Source of the DNA: an uncultured Saprospiraceae bacterium
GTDB taxonomy: Bacteria > Bacteroidota > Bacteroidia > Chitinophagales > Saprospiraceae
Reading direction: 5' to 3'
DNA length: 37,715 nt
Assembly: GCA_937924145.1 (NCBI GenBank)
Contig: CALDTJ010000633.1
Location: 1 to 37,715, forward strand
Numbering within the stretch: position 1 is the first letter of the stretch; each line of letters starts with the position of its first letter. The position numbers were made by a program, and so were the translations under genes. The notes under the pieces were generated by a model that ran no database searches, had not been told where the DNA came from, and saw only the letters and a program-made list of their open reading frames with translations. Positions 8,902 to 16,656 of the stretch are shown one piece after another.

Positions 8902-8932
8902 CAAAGGTACGTACAAAGGCTCGCTTTTTAAA
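8902..8932 (-). promoter_or_regulatory. Putative housekeeping promoter of the sigma/protease operon
   Basis: On the - strand, TTTA (8932-8929), 19 bases, then TACCTTTG (8909-8902). The -7 element fits TAnnTTTG perfectly and the -33 element matches three of four bases. It would give a leader of roughly 55 bases before the sigma ATG. Confidence 0.5.
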
Positions 8933-8995
8933 TAAATAGCTAGCTAGTAGGTAATACATCAAAATTTTTATTTTTAAAAAAAGTGAAATGATAGA

Positions 8996-9026
8996 GGTGA
9001 CTTATTTAAAATAGAAAGATAAAGGG
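8996..9026 (+). promoter_or_regulatory. ECF-type promoter upstream of the 9062 gene
   Basis: GGTGACTT at 8996-9003, 14 bases, then GATAAAGGG at 9018-9026. A start near 9030 would leave a leader of about 30 bases. The same two blocks with the same spacing occur at 9622-9652 and at the sigma start codon, and no TAnnTTTG promoter is evident here. Assignment to the neighbouring sigma factor is inference. Confidence 0.65.
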
Positions 9027-9061
9027 TGTTCATTTAATTTTTAATTAAAAAAATATCCATC

Positions 9062-9442
9062 ATGAAAAAGTTATTATTTCTTACCATCACTTTATTAAGT
9101 CTTTTCACTTCTACCATTGATGCACAAACTGTTTACGTTACAAAGACAGGAACAAAATACCACGAAGACTACTGCTCCTATCTGGAATATAGTAAATATT
9201 TCATCAGTCTCTCGAAAGCATTAGAATATGGTTATACTAGCTGTTCTAGATGTAAACCTCCTAAAAAAACCAAAAGCGCAGTAAACGTCGTAAACACTCA
9301 GCCGACCTACCTCTACCAAAACACATCTCAACAACCAACATCTCGAACCACTTACTCAGTTAGATGTAATGGTATTACTCAAAAAGGTTATCAATGTAAG
9401 CGAAAAACGAAAAATGCCAATGGTTACTGCTGGCAACATTGA
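9062..9442 (+). CDS. Small exported protein with two Cys-rich (probable zinc) motifs
   Basis: 126 residues with a signal peptide (MKKLLFLTITLLSLFTSTIDA|Q). The first half has the pattern YVTKTGTKYHEDYCSYL...GYTSCSRCKPP (Cys38, Cys61, Cys64), like the small metal-binding domain found in secreted bacterial proteins and related to Ada-type zinc sites. After a Gln/Thr-rich linker, the C-terminus RCNGITQKGYQCKRKTKN...GYCWQH (Cys102, Cys112, Cys123, His126) matches the DUF5763-type motif. Both are predicted metal or redox sites in the periplasm or outside; the function is unknown. An ECF-type box lies about 36-66 bases upstream, which links the gene to the divergent sigma operon. Confidence 0.8.
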   Translation: MKKLLFLTITLLSLFTSTIDAQTVYVTKTGTKYHEDYCSYLEYSKYFISLSKALEYGYTSCSRCKPPKKTKSAVNVVNTQPTYLYQNTSQQPTSRTTYSVRCNGITQKGYQCKRKTKNANGYCWQH

Positions 9443-9691
9443 TTCAATTCTTTATGCTTATCAGTAAATCTCAAATCCATTTATAGTATAGTTATGAATT
9501 CAAGGTGAATAATTGGAAACCAAAAGGGAAAATAGTGCGAGGTTTTTATATAGAAAAAAGAGGTTGATGCAGGGAAATTACTCAACCTTTAAAGAAAAAT
9601 TAAAAAAAGTTTTACAAGCAAGGTGACTTATTAAACTTCTAGGGATAAAGGACAAGTTTAATATTTTCAAACTAATTAAAAAAACACAATT
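9443..9691. other. Gap with a weak hairpin and an ECF box
   Basis: No open frame worth reporting. A 7-bp hairpin (AGGTTGA 9561-9567 with TCAACCT 9582-9588) followed by an A/T-rich stretch may end the 9062 transcript. The promoter box at 9622-9652 is listed separately. Confidence 0.35.
9622..9652 (+). promoter_or_regulatory. ECF-type promoter upstream of the 9692 gene
   Basis: GGTGACTT at 9622-9629, 14 bases, then GATAAAGGA at 9644-9652, with the gene's ATG 40 bases further on. This is nearly the same as the 8996-9026 box, although the 14-base spacers differ. Conserved blocks around a diverged spacer are what a promoter should look like. Confidence 0.65.
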
Positions 9692-10267
9692 ATGAAAAAG
9701 TTAGCGTTTGCTATTTTTGTTTTAACAGCAACAATTACAGTAGAATCTTTTGGTCAGTTTTCTCTCGGTTCAGGAGTATCTTTACCATTAGGTGAATACG
9801 CCGATGATGACGGTGGTTCAGCAGGCATAGGTTTTATAGTAAAAGGTGGTTGGGAAAAGTTATTAAATGAGAACATAGGAATTACCACAGGTATTGTGAT
9901 TGGCAGTAACCCACTAAAAGAGGATGTCTCAGGAATAGATGCAGGTTCTTGGACTTATTTTCTATTAGAAATAGGGGTATTGATACAAGCCACAGAAACA
10001 CTTAAAATACGAGGAATGCTTGTTCGAGCTGGTTCATCTAGCCCTGAAATTAAACAAGGTTCACAAGTAGTTTTAACATCAGCAAGTGCTGGTTCTTTTG
10101 GTTTTGATATAGGCACGTCTTACGAAGTAGGTCAATTCTATATTGGCGCCAACTACACTTCCTTCAATCCAGAATTTAAGTTTAATTTAAATAGTCTTGG
10201 GGCTGGAATAGTTGAAGAAAAGCAATCAATCGGCATGATAACTTTGACTGGAGGATATATATTTTAA
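9692..10267 (+). CDS. Outer-membrane beta-barrel protein (porin-like, about 8 strands)
   Basis: 191 residues with a signal peptide (MKKLAFAIFVLTATITVESFG|Q). The mature part begins FSLGSGVSLPLGEYADDDGGSAGIGFIVKGGWE and alternates amphipathic strands with Gly/Ser/Asp-rich turns. It ends in a strand closing with aromatic Phe (GMITLTGGYIF), the usual terminal signal for outer-membrane insertion. Size and pattern suit a small eight-stranded barrel of the OmpW/OmpX-like class. The specific role is unknown. An ECF-type promoter box lies upstream, so it is probably induced together with the 9062 gene as part of an envelope response. Confidence 0.82.
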   Translation: MKKLAFAIFVLTATITVESFGQFSLGSGVSLPLGEYADDDGGSAGIGFIVKGGWEKLLNENIGITTGIVIGSNPLKEDVSGIDAGSWTYFLLEIGVLIQATETLKIRGMLVRAGSSSPEIKQGSQVVLTSASAGSFGFDIGTSYEVGQFYIGANYTSFNPEFKFNLNSLGAGIVEEKQSIGMITLTGGYIF

Positions 10268-10938
10268 TGTTGTTATCAGAAAAATCAAAATAACCTTGAC
10301 CTAGAATTACTTACCAATTTCGCTGATTTCTAACTATCATTTTGATTAGGGATAAGTCATAAATAAGCTATCGAATTCTTACACATTCGTACTCGATAGC
10401 TCCTATAAGCTAATACTTACACCAGACTACAAATGCTAAAGTGATAGCAGAAATATGCGAGATTGGTATAATTGAAAACGATTAAAACTAATACCATTTT
10501 TAACAAAAAAATCAATTTTCAATGTCTCTATCTGATGCTGGTTACCATAACGGAGTATACATAAGTCGAATTGATATTATTCAATCATGGATAATGAATA
10601 CAGATTCGTCTTGCACCTCAAAACCCAAAAAAATTGAAAACAAGAAAAATTCTAAAAATTATTAGGCAAGCTTACAGTACAAAATTGAGAATCAGTATCA
10701 TCGTAAGACGGTACTGAATTTCAATTCAAGAAATTGAATTAACAAGTATGAATATAATATCCAACAAAGATTAAAAACTCAAATAGCTGTACAGCCTATA
10801 ATAACTTTTCCATTGTCTTAATAAGATAATATTATTCCACCCTTGTATAATATCAATCTAACTTCTGGTATTTAACTGTTATGACAAATCCCTTACAAGA
10901 ACCGAGTAATTTATGTATAGCTACGCCCTATAAACCAC
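10268..10938. other. Gene-free stretch with a dyad
   Basis: No convincing open frame over about 670 bases of AT-rich DNA. It contains a perfect 9-bp inverted repeat, AGCTATCGA (10366-10374) and TCGATAGCT (10393-10401), about 100 bases after the barrel gene. This could be an end-of-transcript hairpin, but no T run follows. A second short dyad, TTCAATT/AATTGAA, lies at 10720-10738. Confidence 0.4.
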
Positions 10939-10970
10939 AAAAGCCCCGCAGATTTCTCTACGAGGCTTTT
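10939..10970 (-). terminator. Terminator of tRNA-Asp
   Basis: On the - strand, directly after the tRNA, AAAAGCCTCG ... CGGGGCTTTT forms a stem with one mismatch. Confidence 0.65.
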
Positions 10971-10974
10971 TATG

Positions 10975-11048
10975 CGGTCCGGACGGGACTCGAACCCGCG
11001 ACCCCCTGCGTGACAGGCAGGTATTCTAACCAGCTGAACTACCGGACC
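10975..11048 (-). tRNA. tRNA-Asp (GTC anticodon)
   Basis: The - strand reads GGTCCGGTAGTTCAGCTGG...CCTGTCACGC...GGTTCGAGTCCCGTCCGGACC+G. It is 74 nt with a 7-bp acceptor stem, a D-arm with AGCTGGTTAGA, anticodon loop CTGTCAC (anticodon GTC) and TTCGAGTC in the T loop. The discriminator base is G, as expected for Asp. CCA is not encoded. A housekeeping promoter lies upstream and a terminator directly downstream. Confidence 0.97.
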
Positions 11049-11165
11049 TTACTCTTTATAATAGAGGCAATTTACATGCCATTATTTTAACCTAATAGTT
11101 CAATTAAAAGTTTCAACAAACTGAAATAAAGTAAACTATATATTGCTTTTCTTGTAAAGCGAATG

Positions 11166-11196
11166 CAAATGTAAGTTACTTTTAAAAAACATGCAA
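11166..11196 (-). promoter_or_regulatory. Probable promoter of tRNA-Asp
   Basis: On the - strand, TTG (11196-11194), 20 bases, TACATTTG (11173-11166). It fits TTG-N20-TAnnTTTG and points at the tRNA about 110 bases away. Confidence 0.5.
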
Positions 11197-11256
11197 CAAA
11201 GATGTCAAAAAAAATAAAAAAAAATCAGATATTCTTTTCAACCCGCCACTTATTAG

Positions 11257-11264
11257 TAGCTTTG
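11257..11264 (+). promoter_or_regulatory. Possible -7 element for accA
   Basis: TAGCTTTG matches TAnnTTTG. The -33 position has only TTTT. It would give a leader of about 105 bases before accA. Confidence 0.35.
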
Positions 11265-11374
11265 TAGTCTATTCCTTTATGTAGAGATAAAGGAATAATT
11301 TTAATTTGTTTAAAATCTCAATTACATTTTCAGAATTTCAATTTTATATCATTAAGCCGCAAGCAACTTAGTTT

Positions 11375-12349
11375 ATGCAATTTTTAGATTTTGAAGAACC
11401 TCTAGAGGCCTTATATGACCAGCTTGAAAAAATTAAACAAGTTGGTGAAAAAGGAGAAGTAGATTTATCAGCAACGGTAAAGGAGCTGGAAAATAAAATA
11501 AAAAATAAACGGAAAGAAATATATGCGAACTTGACAGGTTGGCAAAAAGTTCAGTTGTCTCGTCATCCAGAAAGACCTTATACTTTATATTATATCAATC
11601 AAATGTGTAAGAAGTTTGTCGAGTTGCATGGGGACAGGTATTTTGGCGATGACAAAGCAATCGTAGGTGGTTTAGGCAGCTTAGATGGGCAGACGGTCAT
11701 GATACTAGGGCATCAGAAAGGAGTTAATACCAAAATGCGACAATACCGTAATTTTGGAATGGCTAATCCAGAAGGATACCGAAAGGCATTGCGATTAATG
11801 AAAATGGCTGAAAAATTTAAGTATCCAGTCGTATGTTTGATAGATACACCTGGAGCATTTCCTGGTATCGAAGCGGAAGAAAGAGGACAAGCAGAAGCCA
11901 TTGCTAAAAATCTATTGGAAATGGCTCAACTAAAAGTGCCGATTGTATGTGTCGTAATTGGAGAAGGTGCTTCGGGCGGAGCGATTGGCATTGGTCTAGG
12001 AGATAGAGTATCTATGCTTGAAAATACTTGGTATTCTGTCATATCGCCTGAGTCTTGTTCTTCTATTCTTTGGAGAAGCTGGGATTATAAAGAACAGGCG
12101 GCAGAGGCATTAAAATTAACAGCTGAGCACATGCACAGTTTCGGCATAGTAGATGATATCATTAAAGAACCTCTAGGCGGTGCACATGGCGCCCCTGAGG
12201 AAATGGCAAAAATATTAAAACGGCACATTAAAAAAGCAATTGCAGAATTAAAAGAATTGAGTCCAGAAGAGCGGATTGAACAACGAATAGAAAAATATAG
12301 TAAAATGGGACAATACGATACAATAGACTTAGAACCAGAGGCTAAATAA
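11375..12349 (+). CDS. accA: Acetyl-CoA carboxylase carboxyltransferase subunit alpha
   Basis: 324 residues, close to the usual 315-325 for AccA. The helical N-terminus ([17 protein letters not shown]) leads into the crotonase-like carboxyltransferase core, with [55 protein letters not shown] and [17 protein letters not shown], all diagnostic. AccA with AccD transfers carboxyl from biotin-carboxyl carrier protein to acetyl-CoA, making malonyl-CoA for fatty-acid synthesis in the cytoplasm. The gene is followed at 57 bases by a DUF6913-type gene and then dapA in the same direction. The three probably share a transcript ending at the 13900 terminator, although their functions are unrelated. Confidence 0.98.
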   Translation: MQFLDFEEPLEALYDQLEKIKQVGEKGEVDLSATVKELENKIKNKRKEIYANLTGWQKVQLSRHPERPYTLYYINQMCKKFVELHGDRYFGDDKAIVGGLGSLDGQTVMILGHQKGVNTKMRQYRNFGMANPEGYRKALRLMKMAEKFKYPVVCLIDTPGAFPGIEAEERGQAEAIAKNLLEMAQLKVPIVCVVIGEGASGGAIGIGLGDRVSMLENTWYSVISPESCSSILWRSWDYKEQAAEALKLTAEHMHSFGIVDDIIKEPLGGAHGAPEEMAKILKRHIKKAIAELKELSPEERIEQRIEKYSKMGQYDTIDLEPEAK

Positions 12350-12406
12350 AAAAACTCGTAAACCGTCACGGTTAATCCTATTACTCGATCACCAAAGACA
12401 AAATAT

Positions 12407-12925
12407 ATGAGCATACTGACTCAATATAGAGAAAAGTTGCACTTAAAAAATGTCGAAAAAGACATACACAATCAAAAAAAATCGACTGGGACTTTTACAG
12501 GCTTAAAAACAGTTGGTATTCTGTTAGATGGTACAGACATCAACATTCAGCAGAAGGCACTAGCTTACGCTAAACAAATAGGCAAGAAAGCAGGAACAGT
12601 AGATCTTTTAAGTTATGTGAATGTCAAAGAGTTGAAGGAAGAATTACCTTTCGAAAGTTTTTGTAAAAAGGATTTAGATTGGTTATGGCGACCAAAAGCT
12701 AATGTAGCGACTAAATTCAAACAAAAAAAATTCGACCTATTAATAAATCTCTGCCAAACAGATTGTTTCCCCCTCGAATATTTAGCAGTTTCTCTGAATG
12801 CTAATTACAAAATTGGTGCATTAACCGATTACCCCAACAACTACAACCTGATGCTTGAATCAAAAACTTTAGATAAGTATTTGGAACAAGTCAGTTTTTT
12901 TATAAATAAATTTAGCAACACTTAA
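12407..12925 (+). CDS. DUF6913-type conserved protein upstream of dapA
   Basis: 172 residues, cytoplasmic, no signal peptide. After a charged N-terminus, the sequence TVGILLDGTDINIQQKALAYAKQIGKKAGTVDLLSYVN starts an alpha/beta fold, and KKFDLLINLCQTDCFPLEYLAVSLNANYKIGALTDY is the other clearly conserved block. Bacteroidota genomes commonly carry this small protein directly before dapA, which is the main basis of the name; I recall the family and did not search for it. The function is unknown. It sits 57 bases after accA and 51 bases before dapA, in an apparent operon. Confidence 0.75.
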   Translation: MSILTQYREKLHLKNVEKDIHNQKKSTGTFTGLKTVGILLDGTDINIQQKALAYAKQIGKKAGTVDLLSYVNVKELKEELPFESFCKKDLDWLWRPKANVATKFKQKKFDLLINLCQTDCFPLEYLAVSLNANYKIGALTDYPNNYNLMLESKTLDKYLEQVSFFINKFSNT

Positions 12926-12976
12926 AATTAGTCCATAGATCTATTTCTCGACTAATGAATTATAACCAATAATAAA

Positions 12977-13876
12977 ATGAATCAATTTCGTGGAACAGGA
13001 GTCGCATTAGTCACTCCTTTTAGAGGTGGAAAAATTGATTTCGCAGATTTAGAGCGAATCATTAATTATAATATTGATGGGGGAGTCGATTATCTGGTAT
13101 CTCTAGGTACCACTGGCGAGGCTGTTAATTTGAATGAAAGAGAATGCCAGGAAATTCTAAAATTTACTGCAAAAGTTGCTGATAATCGAGTGCCTTTAGT
13201 AGCAGGACTTTTTGGTGACAATAATACTTACAGATTAGTAAATAGATTGAATAAGTATAATTTAGAAGGCTATTCAGCTGTAATGTCTGCGAGCCCGCAT
13301 TATGTAAAACCAAATCAAGAAGGTATTTTTAGGCATTTTATGGAAATAGAAAAAGTCGCTCCTTTACCTATTATTCTATACAATGTTCCTGGTCGAACTT
13401 CTTCTAATATGAGTGCATCAACTACCTTAAGGTTGGCTAATGCTAGTGAAAAATTTATCGCTATCAAAGAAGCATCTGGGGATATTGTACAAGCTACCAA
13501 AATCATCAAGGACCGACCAGATAACTTCCTAGTTATTTCAGGAGACGACCCGACAGCTTTAGGTTTGATTGCTTGTGGTGGCGATGGTGTCATTTCTGTA
13601 ATTGGCAATGCTTTCCCTAGTCAATTTTCAGATATGATTAGAGCTGCCTTAAATGGTGACTTTGCCACTGCAGCTAAATTAAATGCAAATTTGATCAATG
13701 TACACGATTGGTTATACGTAGATGGAAATCCTGTTGGGATCAAGGCAGCTTTAGAAATTTTAGGATTCTGCAAGCAAGATGTTCGATTACCACTTGGGCC
13801 AATGTCGCAAGGGAATTTCGCTCAATTAAAAAAAGAAATAGAGAAAGCTTTAGCTATTTCAGCAGTTAAAGCTTAG
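12977..13876 (+). CDS. dapA: 4-hydroxy-tetrahydrodipicolinate synthase
   Basis: 299 residues, a normal DapA length, TIM-barrel type. The pyruvate-binding GTTGE motif is at 44-48 (SLGTTGEAVNL). Tyr135 is in ILYNVPGRT and the Schiff-base Lys164 in FIAIKEASGD; GGDGVISVIGN lies near the C-terminal end of the barrel. It condenses pyruvate with aspartate semialdehyde, the first committed step to diaminopimelate and lysine and so to peptidoglycan cross-links. A strong terminator begins 24 bases after the stop. Confidence 0.97.
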   Translation: MNQFRGTGVALVTPFRGGKIDFADLERIINYNIDGGVDYLVSLGTTGEAVNLNERECQEILKFTAKVADNRVPLVAGLFGDNNTYRLVNRLNKYNLEGYSAVMSASPHYVKPNQEGIFRHFMEIEKVAPLPIILYNVPGRTSSNMSASTTLRLANASEKFIAIKEASGDIVQATKIIKDRPDNFLVISGDDPTALGLIACGGDGVISVIGNAFPSQFSDMIRAALNGDFATAAKLNANLINVHDWLYVDGNPVGIKAALEILGFCKQDVRLPLGPMSQGNFAQLKKEIEKALAISAVKA

Positions 13877-13899
13877 TAACGAGTAAACAATATTTTACG

Positions 13900-13930
13900 A
13901 CACTCTAGAAATTCTAGGGTGTTTCTTATT
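13900..13930 (+). terminator. Rho-independent terminator after dapA
   Basis: ACACTCTAG, 5-base loop, CTAGGGTGT (13900-13922), a 9-bp stem with one G-T pair, followed by TTCTTATTTT. Confidence 0.8.
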
Positions 13931-13983
13931 TTAAATAAAAAGGTTAAATACCAACTTATGGTTGGGTTATAAACAAATTTAGT

Positions 13984-15234
13984 ATGGATTTATTTGAAAA
14001 AATTAAAGGTAATTTAGGACCTCTTGGTAAATGGGCAGACGTAGCAGAAGGTTACTGGATTTTCCCTAAATTAGAAGGAGAATTATCTAGTAGAATGCAA
14101 TTCAACGGCAAAGAAGTTATTTGCTGGAGTGTAAATAATTACTTAGGTCTTGGTAATCATCCTGACATTAGAGCAATTGATGCAAAAGCAGCAGCAGATT
14201 ATGGCTTAGCCTACCCAATGGGTTCTAGAATGATGTCTGGTGACTCTGATGAGCATTATAAGCTAGAAGCAGAATTAGCTACTTTTGTAAATAAAGAGGC
14301 GGCTGTACTAGTTAACTTTGGGTATCAAGGGATCATGTCAGCTATTGATTCCATGCTTGATCGTAAAGACGTAGTAGTGTATGATTCTGAATGTCATGCT
14401 TGTATCTTAGATGGTATGAGAATGAGTTTAGCTCGACGAATTGTCTTTGATCATAATGATATCGCAGGACTTGAAAAAGGCCTAAAACGAGCGACTAAAT
14501 TAACAGAGAAATCAGGTGGAGGTATCTTAGTAATTTCAGAAGGAGTATTTGGAATGAGAGGAGACCAAGGGAAATTACGAGAAATCGTTGCCTTAAAAGA
14601 ATACTACAATTTCCGATTTTTAGTAGATGATGCTCATGGATTTGGAACCTTAGGTGCTACTGGTGCTGGTGCTGGTGAAGAGCAAGGCATTCAAGACGAA
14701 ATTGATGTTTATTTCTCTACGTTTGCAAAATCTATGGCAAGTATCGGCGCATTCTTGGCAGGAGATAAGGACATTATCCGTCACTTGAAATACAATATGC
14801 GTTCTCAAGTATTTGCAAAAACGTTAATGATGCCACTAGTAAAAGGGGCGATGTTGCGTTTAGAAATGCTAAAAGATACAACTCATAAAGATAAACTATG
14901 GTCTATAGTTAATGCTTTACAATCAGGTTTAAAAAAGCGAGGTTTGGATATCGGGAACACCAACAGTTGTGTTACACCTGTGTATATGCATGGTAGTATG
15001 GATGAGGCAATGGAATTAGTACGAGACATGAGAGAAAACTACGGTGTTTTCTGTTCTATGGTAATCTACCCAGTAATACCAAAAGGCATGGTTATTCTTC
15101 GGTTGATTCCTACAGCATCTCATACGATGAAAGATGTAGAAGAAACTTTAGATGCTTTCGAGGCAATTGCTAATAAGCTAAAGAGTGGATATTACAAAGC
15201 TGTTGAAGGAAAGTATACAAGTAAGCTAGCCTAA
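13984..15234 (+). CDS. PLP-dependent alpha-oxoamine synthase (serine palmitoyltransferase / KBL-like)
   Basis: 416 residues, fold-type I PLP enzyme of the alpha-oxoamine synthase family. NNYLGLGNHPDIRAI, PMGSRMMSGDSDEHYKLE, the PLP-stacking His in YDSECHACILDGMR, DDAHGFGTLG with the Asp and His contacting PLP, and the Schiff-base Lys in STFAKSMASIGAF are all present. The family joins an amino acid to an acyl-CoA with loss of CO2. Members include serine palmitoyltransferase (sphingolipids, common in Bacteroidota), 2-amino-3-ketobutyrate CoA ligase and BioF. The sequence does not decide between them; the lack of a partner gene such as tdh or other bio genes leaves a sphingolipid role as the mild favourite. 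It stands alone between two terminators. Confidence 0.85.
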   Translation: MDLFEKIKGNLGPLGKWADVAEGYWIFPKLEGELSSRMQFNGKEVICWSVNNYLGLGNHPDIRAIDAKAAADYGLAYPMGSRMMSGDSDEHYKLEAELATFVNKEAAVLVNFGYQGIMSAIDSMLDRKDVVVYDSECHACILDGMRMSLARRIVFDHNDIAGLEKGLKRATKLTEKSGGGILVISEGVFGMRGDQGKLREIVALKEYYNFRFLVDDAHGFGTLGATGAGAGEEQGIQDEIDVYFSTFAKSMASIGAFLAGDKDIIRHLKYNMRSQVFAKTLMMPLVKGAMLRLEMLKDTTHKDKLWSIVNALQSGLKKRGLDIGNTNSCVTPVYMHGSMDEAMELVRDMRENYGVFCSMVIYPVIPKGMVILRLIPTASHTMKDVEETLDAFEAIANKLKSGYYKAVEGKYTSKLA

Positions 15235-15269
15235 TTAATAAGCTAGACATTATAATAAAGAATACAAGG

Positions 15270-15310
15270 GACTTCTGAGGTTTTGAAAACTTCAGGAGTC
15301 TTTTTATTTT
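15270..15310 (+). terminator. Strong terminator after the alpha-oxoamine synthase gene
   Basis: GACTTCTGAGG and CTTCAGGAGTC arms form an almost perfect 31-base palindrome (15270-15300) followed by TTTTTATTTT. Confidence 0.85.
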
Positions 15311-15395
15311 GTAGTAATATTTCAAGTTCTTTAATAAATTCTGCACGTCGATTTATCACAGAACGATACTTCTAACCAAAACGCCCTACTCTACT

Positions 15396-15713
15396 ATGGT
15401 ATTCTTTAGAGCAATTATGAACTTTTTGGCAGATAAACAATATCGGGATTTACTAATTACCAGTATAATTATTCTGATTATTGGCACTTTATCCTATCAT
15501 TATTTAGAAGGTTGGAATTATGTCGATTCTCTTTATTTTTCGGTCATTACTTTAACTACAGTGGGATATGGGGATTTTTCTCCACAAACAACAGGAGGTA
15601 AACTCTTTACTATTTTTTATATTTTTATTGGATTAGGAATGATCTTAAGTTTCTTACAAACACTTTTTGATCATTTTAATGAAGAACGAAAACAGTACAA
15701 TAAGCCTAAATAG
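15396..15713 (+). CDS. Small two-helix potassium channel protein
   Basis: 105 residues. TM1 is LLITSIIILIIGTLSYHYL (about 19-37), followed by a pore helix and filter DSLYFSVITLTTVGYGDFSPQT with the K+ selectivity signature TVGYGD. TM2 is FTIFYIFIGLGMILSFLQTLF (about 75-95). There is a short charged tail and no RCK or cyclic-nucleotide domain. It is therefore a minimal KcsA-type pore that should work as a tetramer in the inner membrane. The start could also be Met8 (15417). It shares a bidirectional terminator with the convergent metallopeptidase gene. Confidence 0.9.
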   Translation: MVFFRAIMNFLADKQYRDLLITSIIILIIGTLSYHYLEGWNYVDSLYFSVITLTTVGYGDFSPQTTGGKLFTIFYIFIGLGMILSFLQTLFDHFNEERKQYNKPK

Positions 15714-15732
15714 TAAGAAATGAGGTAAAACG

Positions 15733-15772
15733 AAAAAAGGCTTAACAGAAATAAATCCATTAAGCCTTTTTT
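15733..15772. terminator. Bidirectional terminator between the channel and metallopeptidase genes
   Basis: AAAAAAGGCTTAA (15733-15745) and TTAAGCCTTTTTT (15760-15772) are perfect 13-base arms, with the A and T tracts serving both strands. Confidence 0.88.
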
Positions 15773-15792
15773 ATTATAACTTAAATTAGGTT

Positions 15793-16482
15793 CTAATCTC
15801 TAGAACCTAAGAACATTACTAACAAATATAGTAGTTGAGCAACTGCCGCCAAAGCACCTACCACATAAGTTCTTGCAGCCCATTTGAGTGCATCTTTTGC
15901 ACCTTCATGTTCTGCTCCTCGAGTGATATTGGTATCCTCTAACCAAGCCAAGGCCCGATTACTAGCATCAAATTCAACAGGTAAAGTAACCACACTAAAT
16001 AATGCAGTCACAGCGAAAGCTGCTACAGCAACCAATAACATTAAACTATTACCTGTAGAACCAGCCAAAGCAAATCCGAACATAAAAATGAAGGATTGTA
16101 CTTTTGAAGAAAGTTGTACGATTGGTACGATAGCTGATCTAAACTGTAACATAGCATACGACTCTGCATGCTGTACAGCGTGACCGACCTCGTGCGCAGC
16201 TACCGCAGCAGCAGCAACACTCCTTCCCCCAAATACCTCTGGACTCAAATTAACAATTTTTGTCTTTGGGTTATAATGATCTGTCAATCGCCCTTTTCCC
16301 TGGGTAATCTGGACATCATAAATATTATAATATTGTAGCATTCTTTCAGCTACTTCTCTTCCAGACAAACCTGAACTAGTAGGCATCTGTGCATATTTTG
16401 AAAATTTAGATTTCAGTTTGTTGCTCACAAAACTACCAATCATTCCAAAAACCGCACTAATAATAATTAATCCTAAAATCAC
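15793..16482 (-). CDS. YugP-type membrane zinc metallopeptidase
   Basis: 229 residues. The ORF starts at a GTG; the first ATG is at codon 14, inside the N-terminal membrane helix (ILGLIIISAVFGMIGSFV), so the GTG start is favoured. The zinc site HEVGHAVQH sits near residue 97 after NPKTKIVNLSPEVFGGRSVAAAAVAAHE. Two or three further hydrophobic helices follow (SLMLLVAVAAFAVTALFSVV; VVGALAAVAQLLYLLVMFLG), with VEFDASNRALAWL between them carrying a probable third metal ligand. Length and layout match the neutral zinc metallopeptidase family typified by Bacillus YugP. The substrate is unknown. The gene is downstream of serS on the same strand with a 174-base gap. Confidence 0.9.
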   Translation of the reverse strand: MILGLIIISAVFGMIGSFVSNKLKSKFSKYAQMPTSSGLSGREVAERMLQYYNIYDVQITQGKGRLTDHYNPKTKIVNLSPEVFGGRSVAAAAVAAHEVGHAVQHAESYAMLQFRSAIVPIVQLSSKVQSFIFMFGFALAGSTGNSLMLLVAVAAFAVTALFSVVTLPVEFDASNRALAWLEDTNITRGAEHEGAKDALKWAARTYVVGALAAVAQLLYLLVMFLGSRD

Positions 16483-16656
16483 AGCGTTTATTTTTTAGTT
16501 ATTGAAATTAAACAATGAATCTTCAATTAAAATTTTTCATTCTTTAGCAAATCTCTAATGAATCGGAATTCACCATATCTGTCAAAGAATCAAACTCTTT
16601 AATGCGTCCCTAAGTTCTAAAAAATCGACGAATTGACCATTAATTTTGATAAAAAT

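Noticed and set aside
8673-8939. 88-residue + strand ORF opposite the sigma gene
   Set aside because: Shadow of the sigma coding region and its promoter.
10881-11090. 69-residue + strand ORF with RTGLEPATPCVTGRYSNQLNYRT
   Set aside because: It is the antisense reading of the tRNA-Asp gene, a well-known spurious protein.
11286-11293. GATAAAGG upstream of accA as a fourth ECF site
   Set aside because: The bases 14 positions upstream read GTAGTCTA, which does not match GGTGACTT.
13655-13662. GGTGACTT inside dapA
   Set aside because: Coding position, with no GATA 14 bases downstream.
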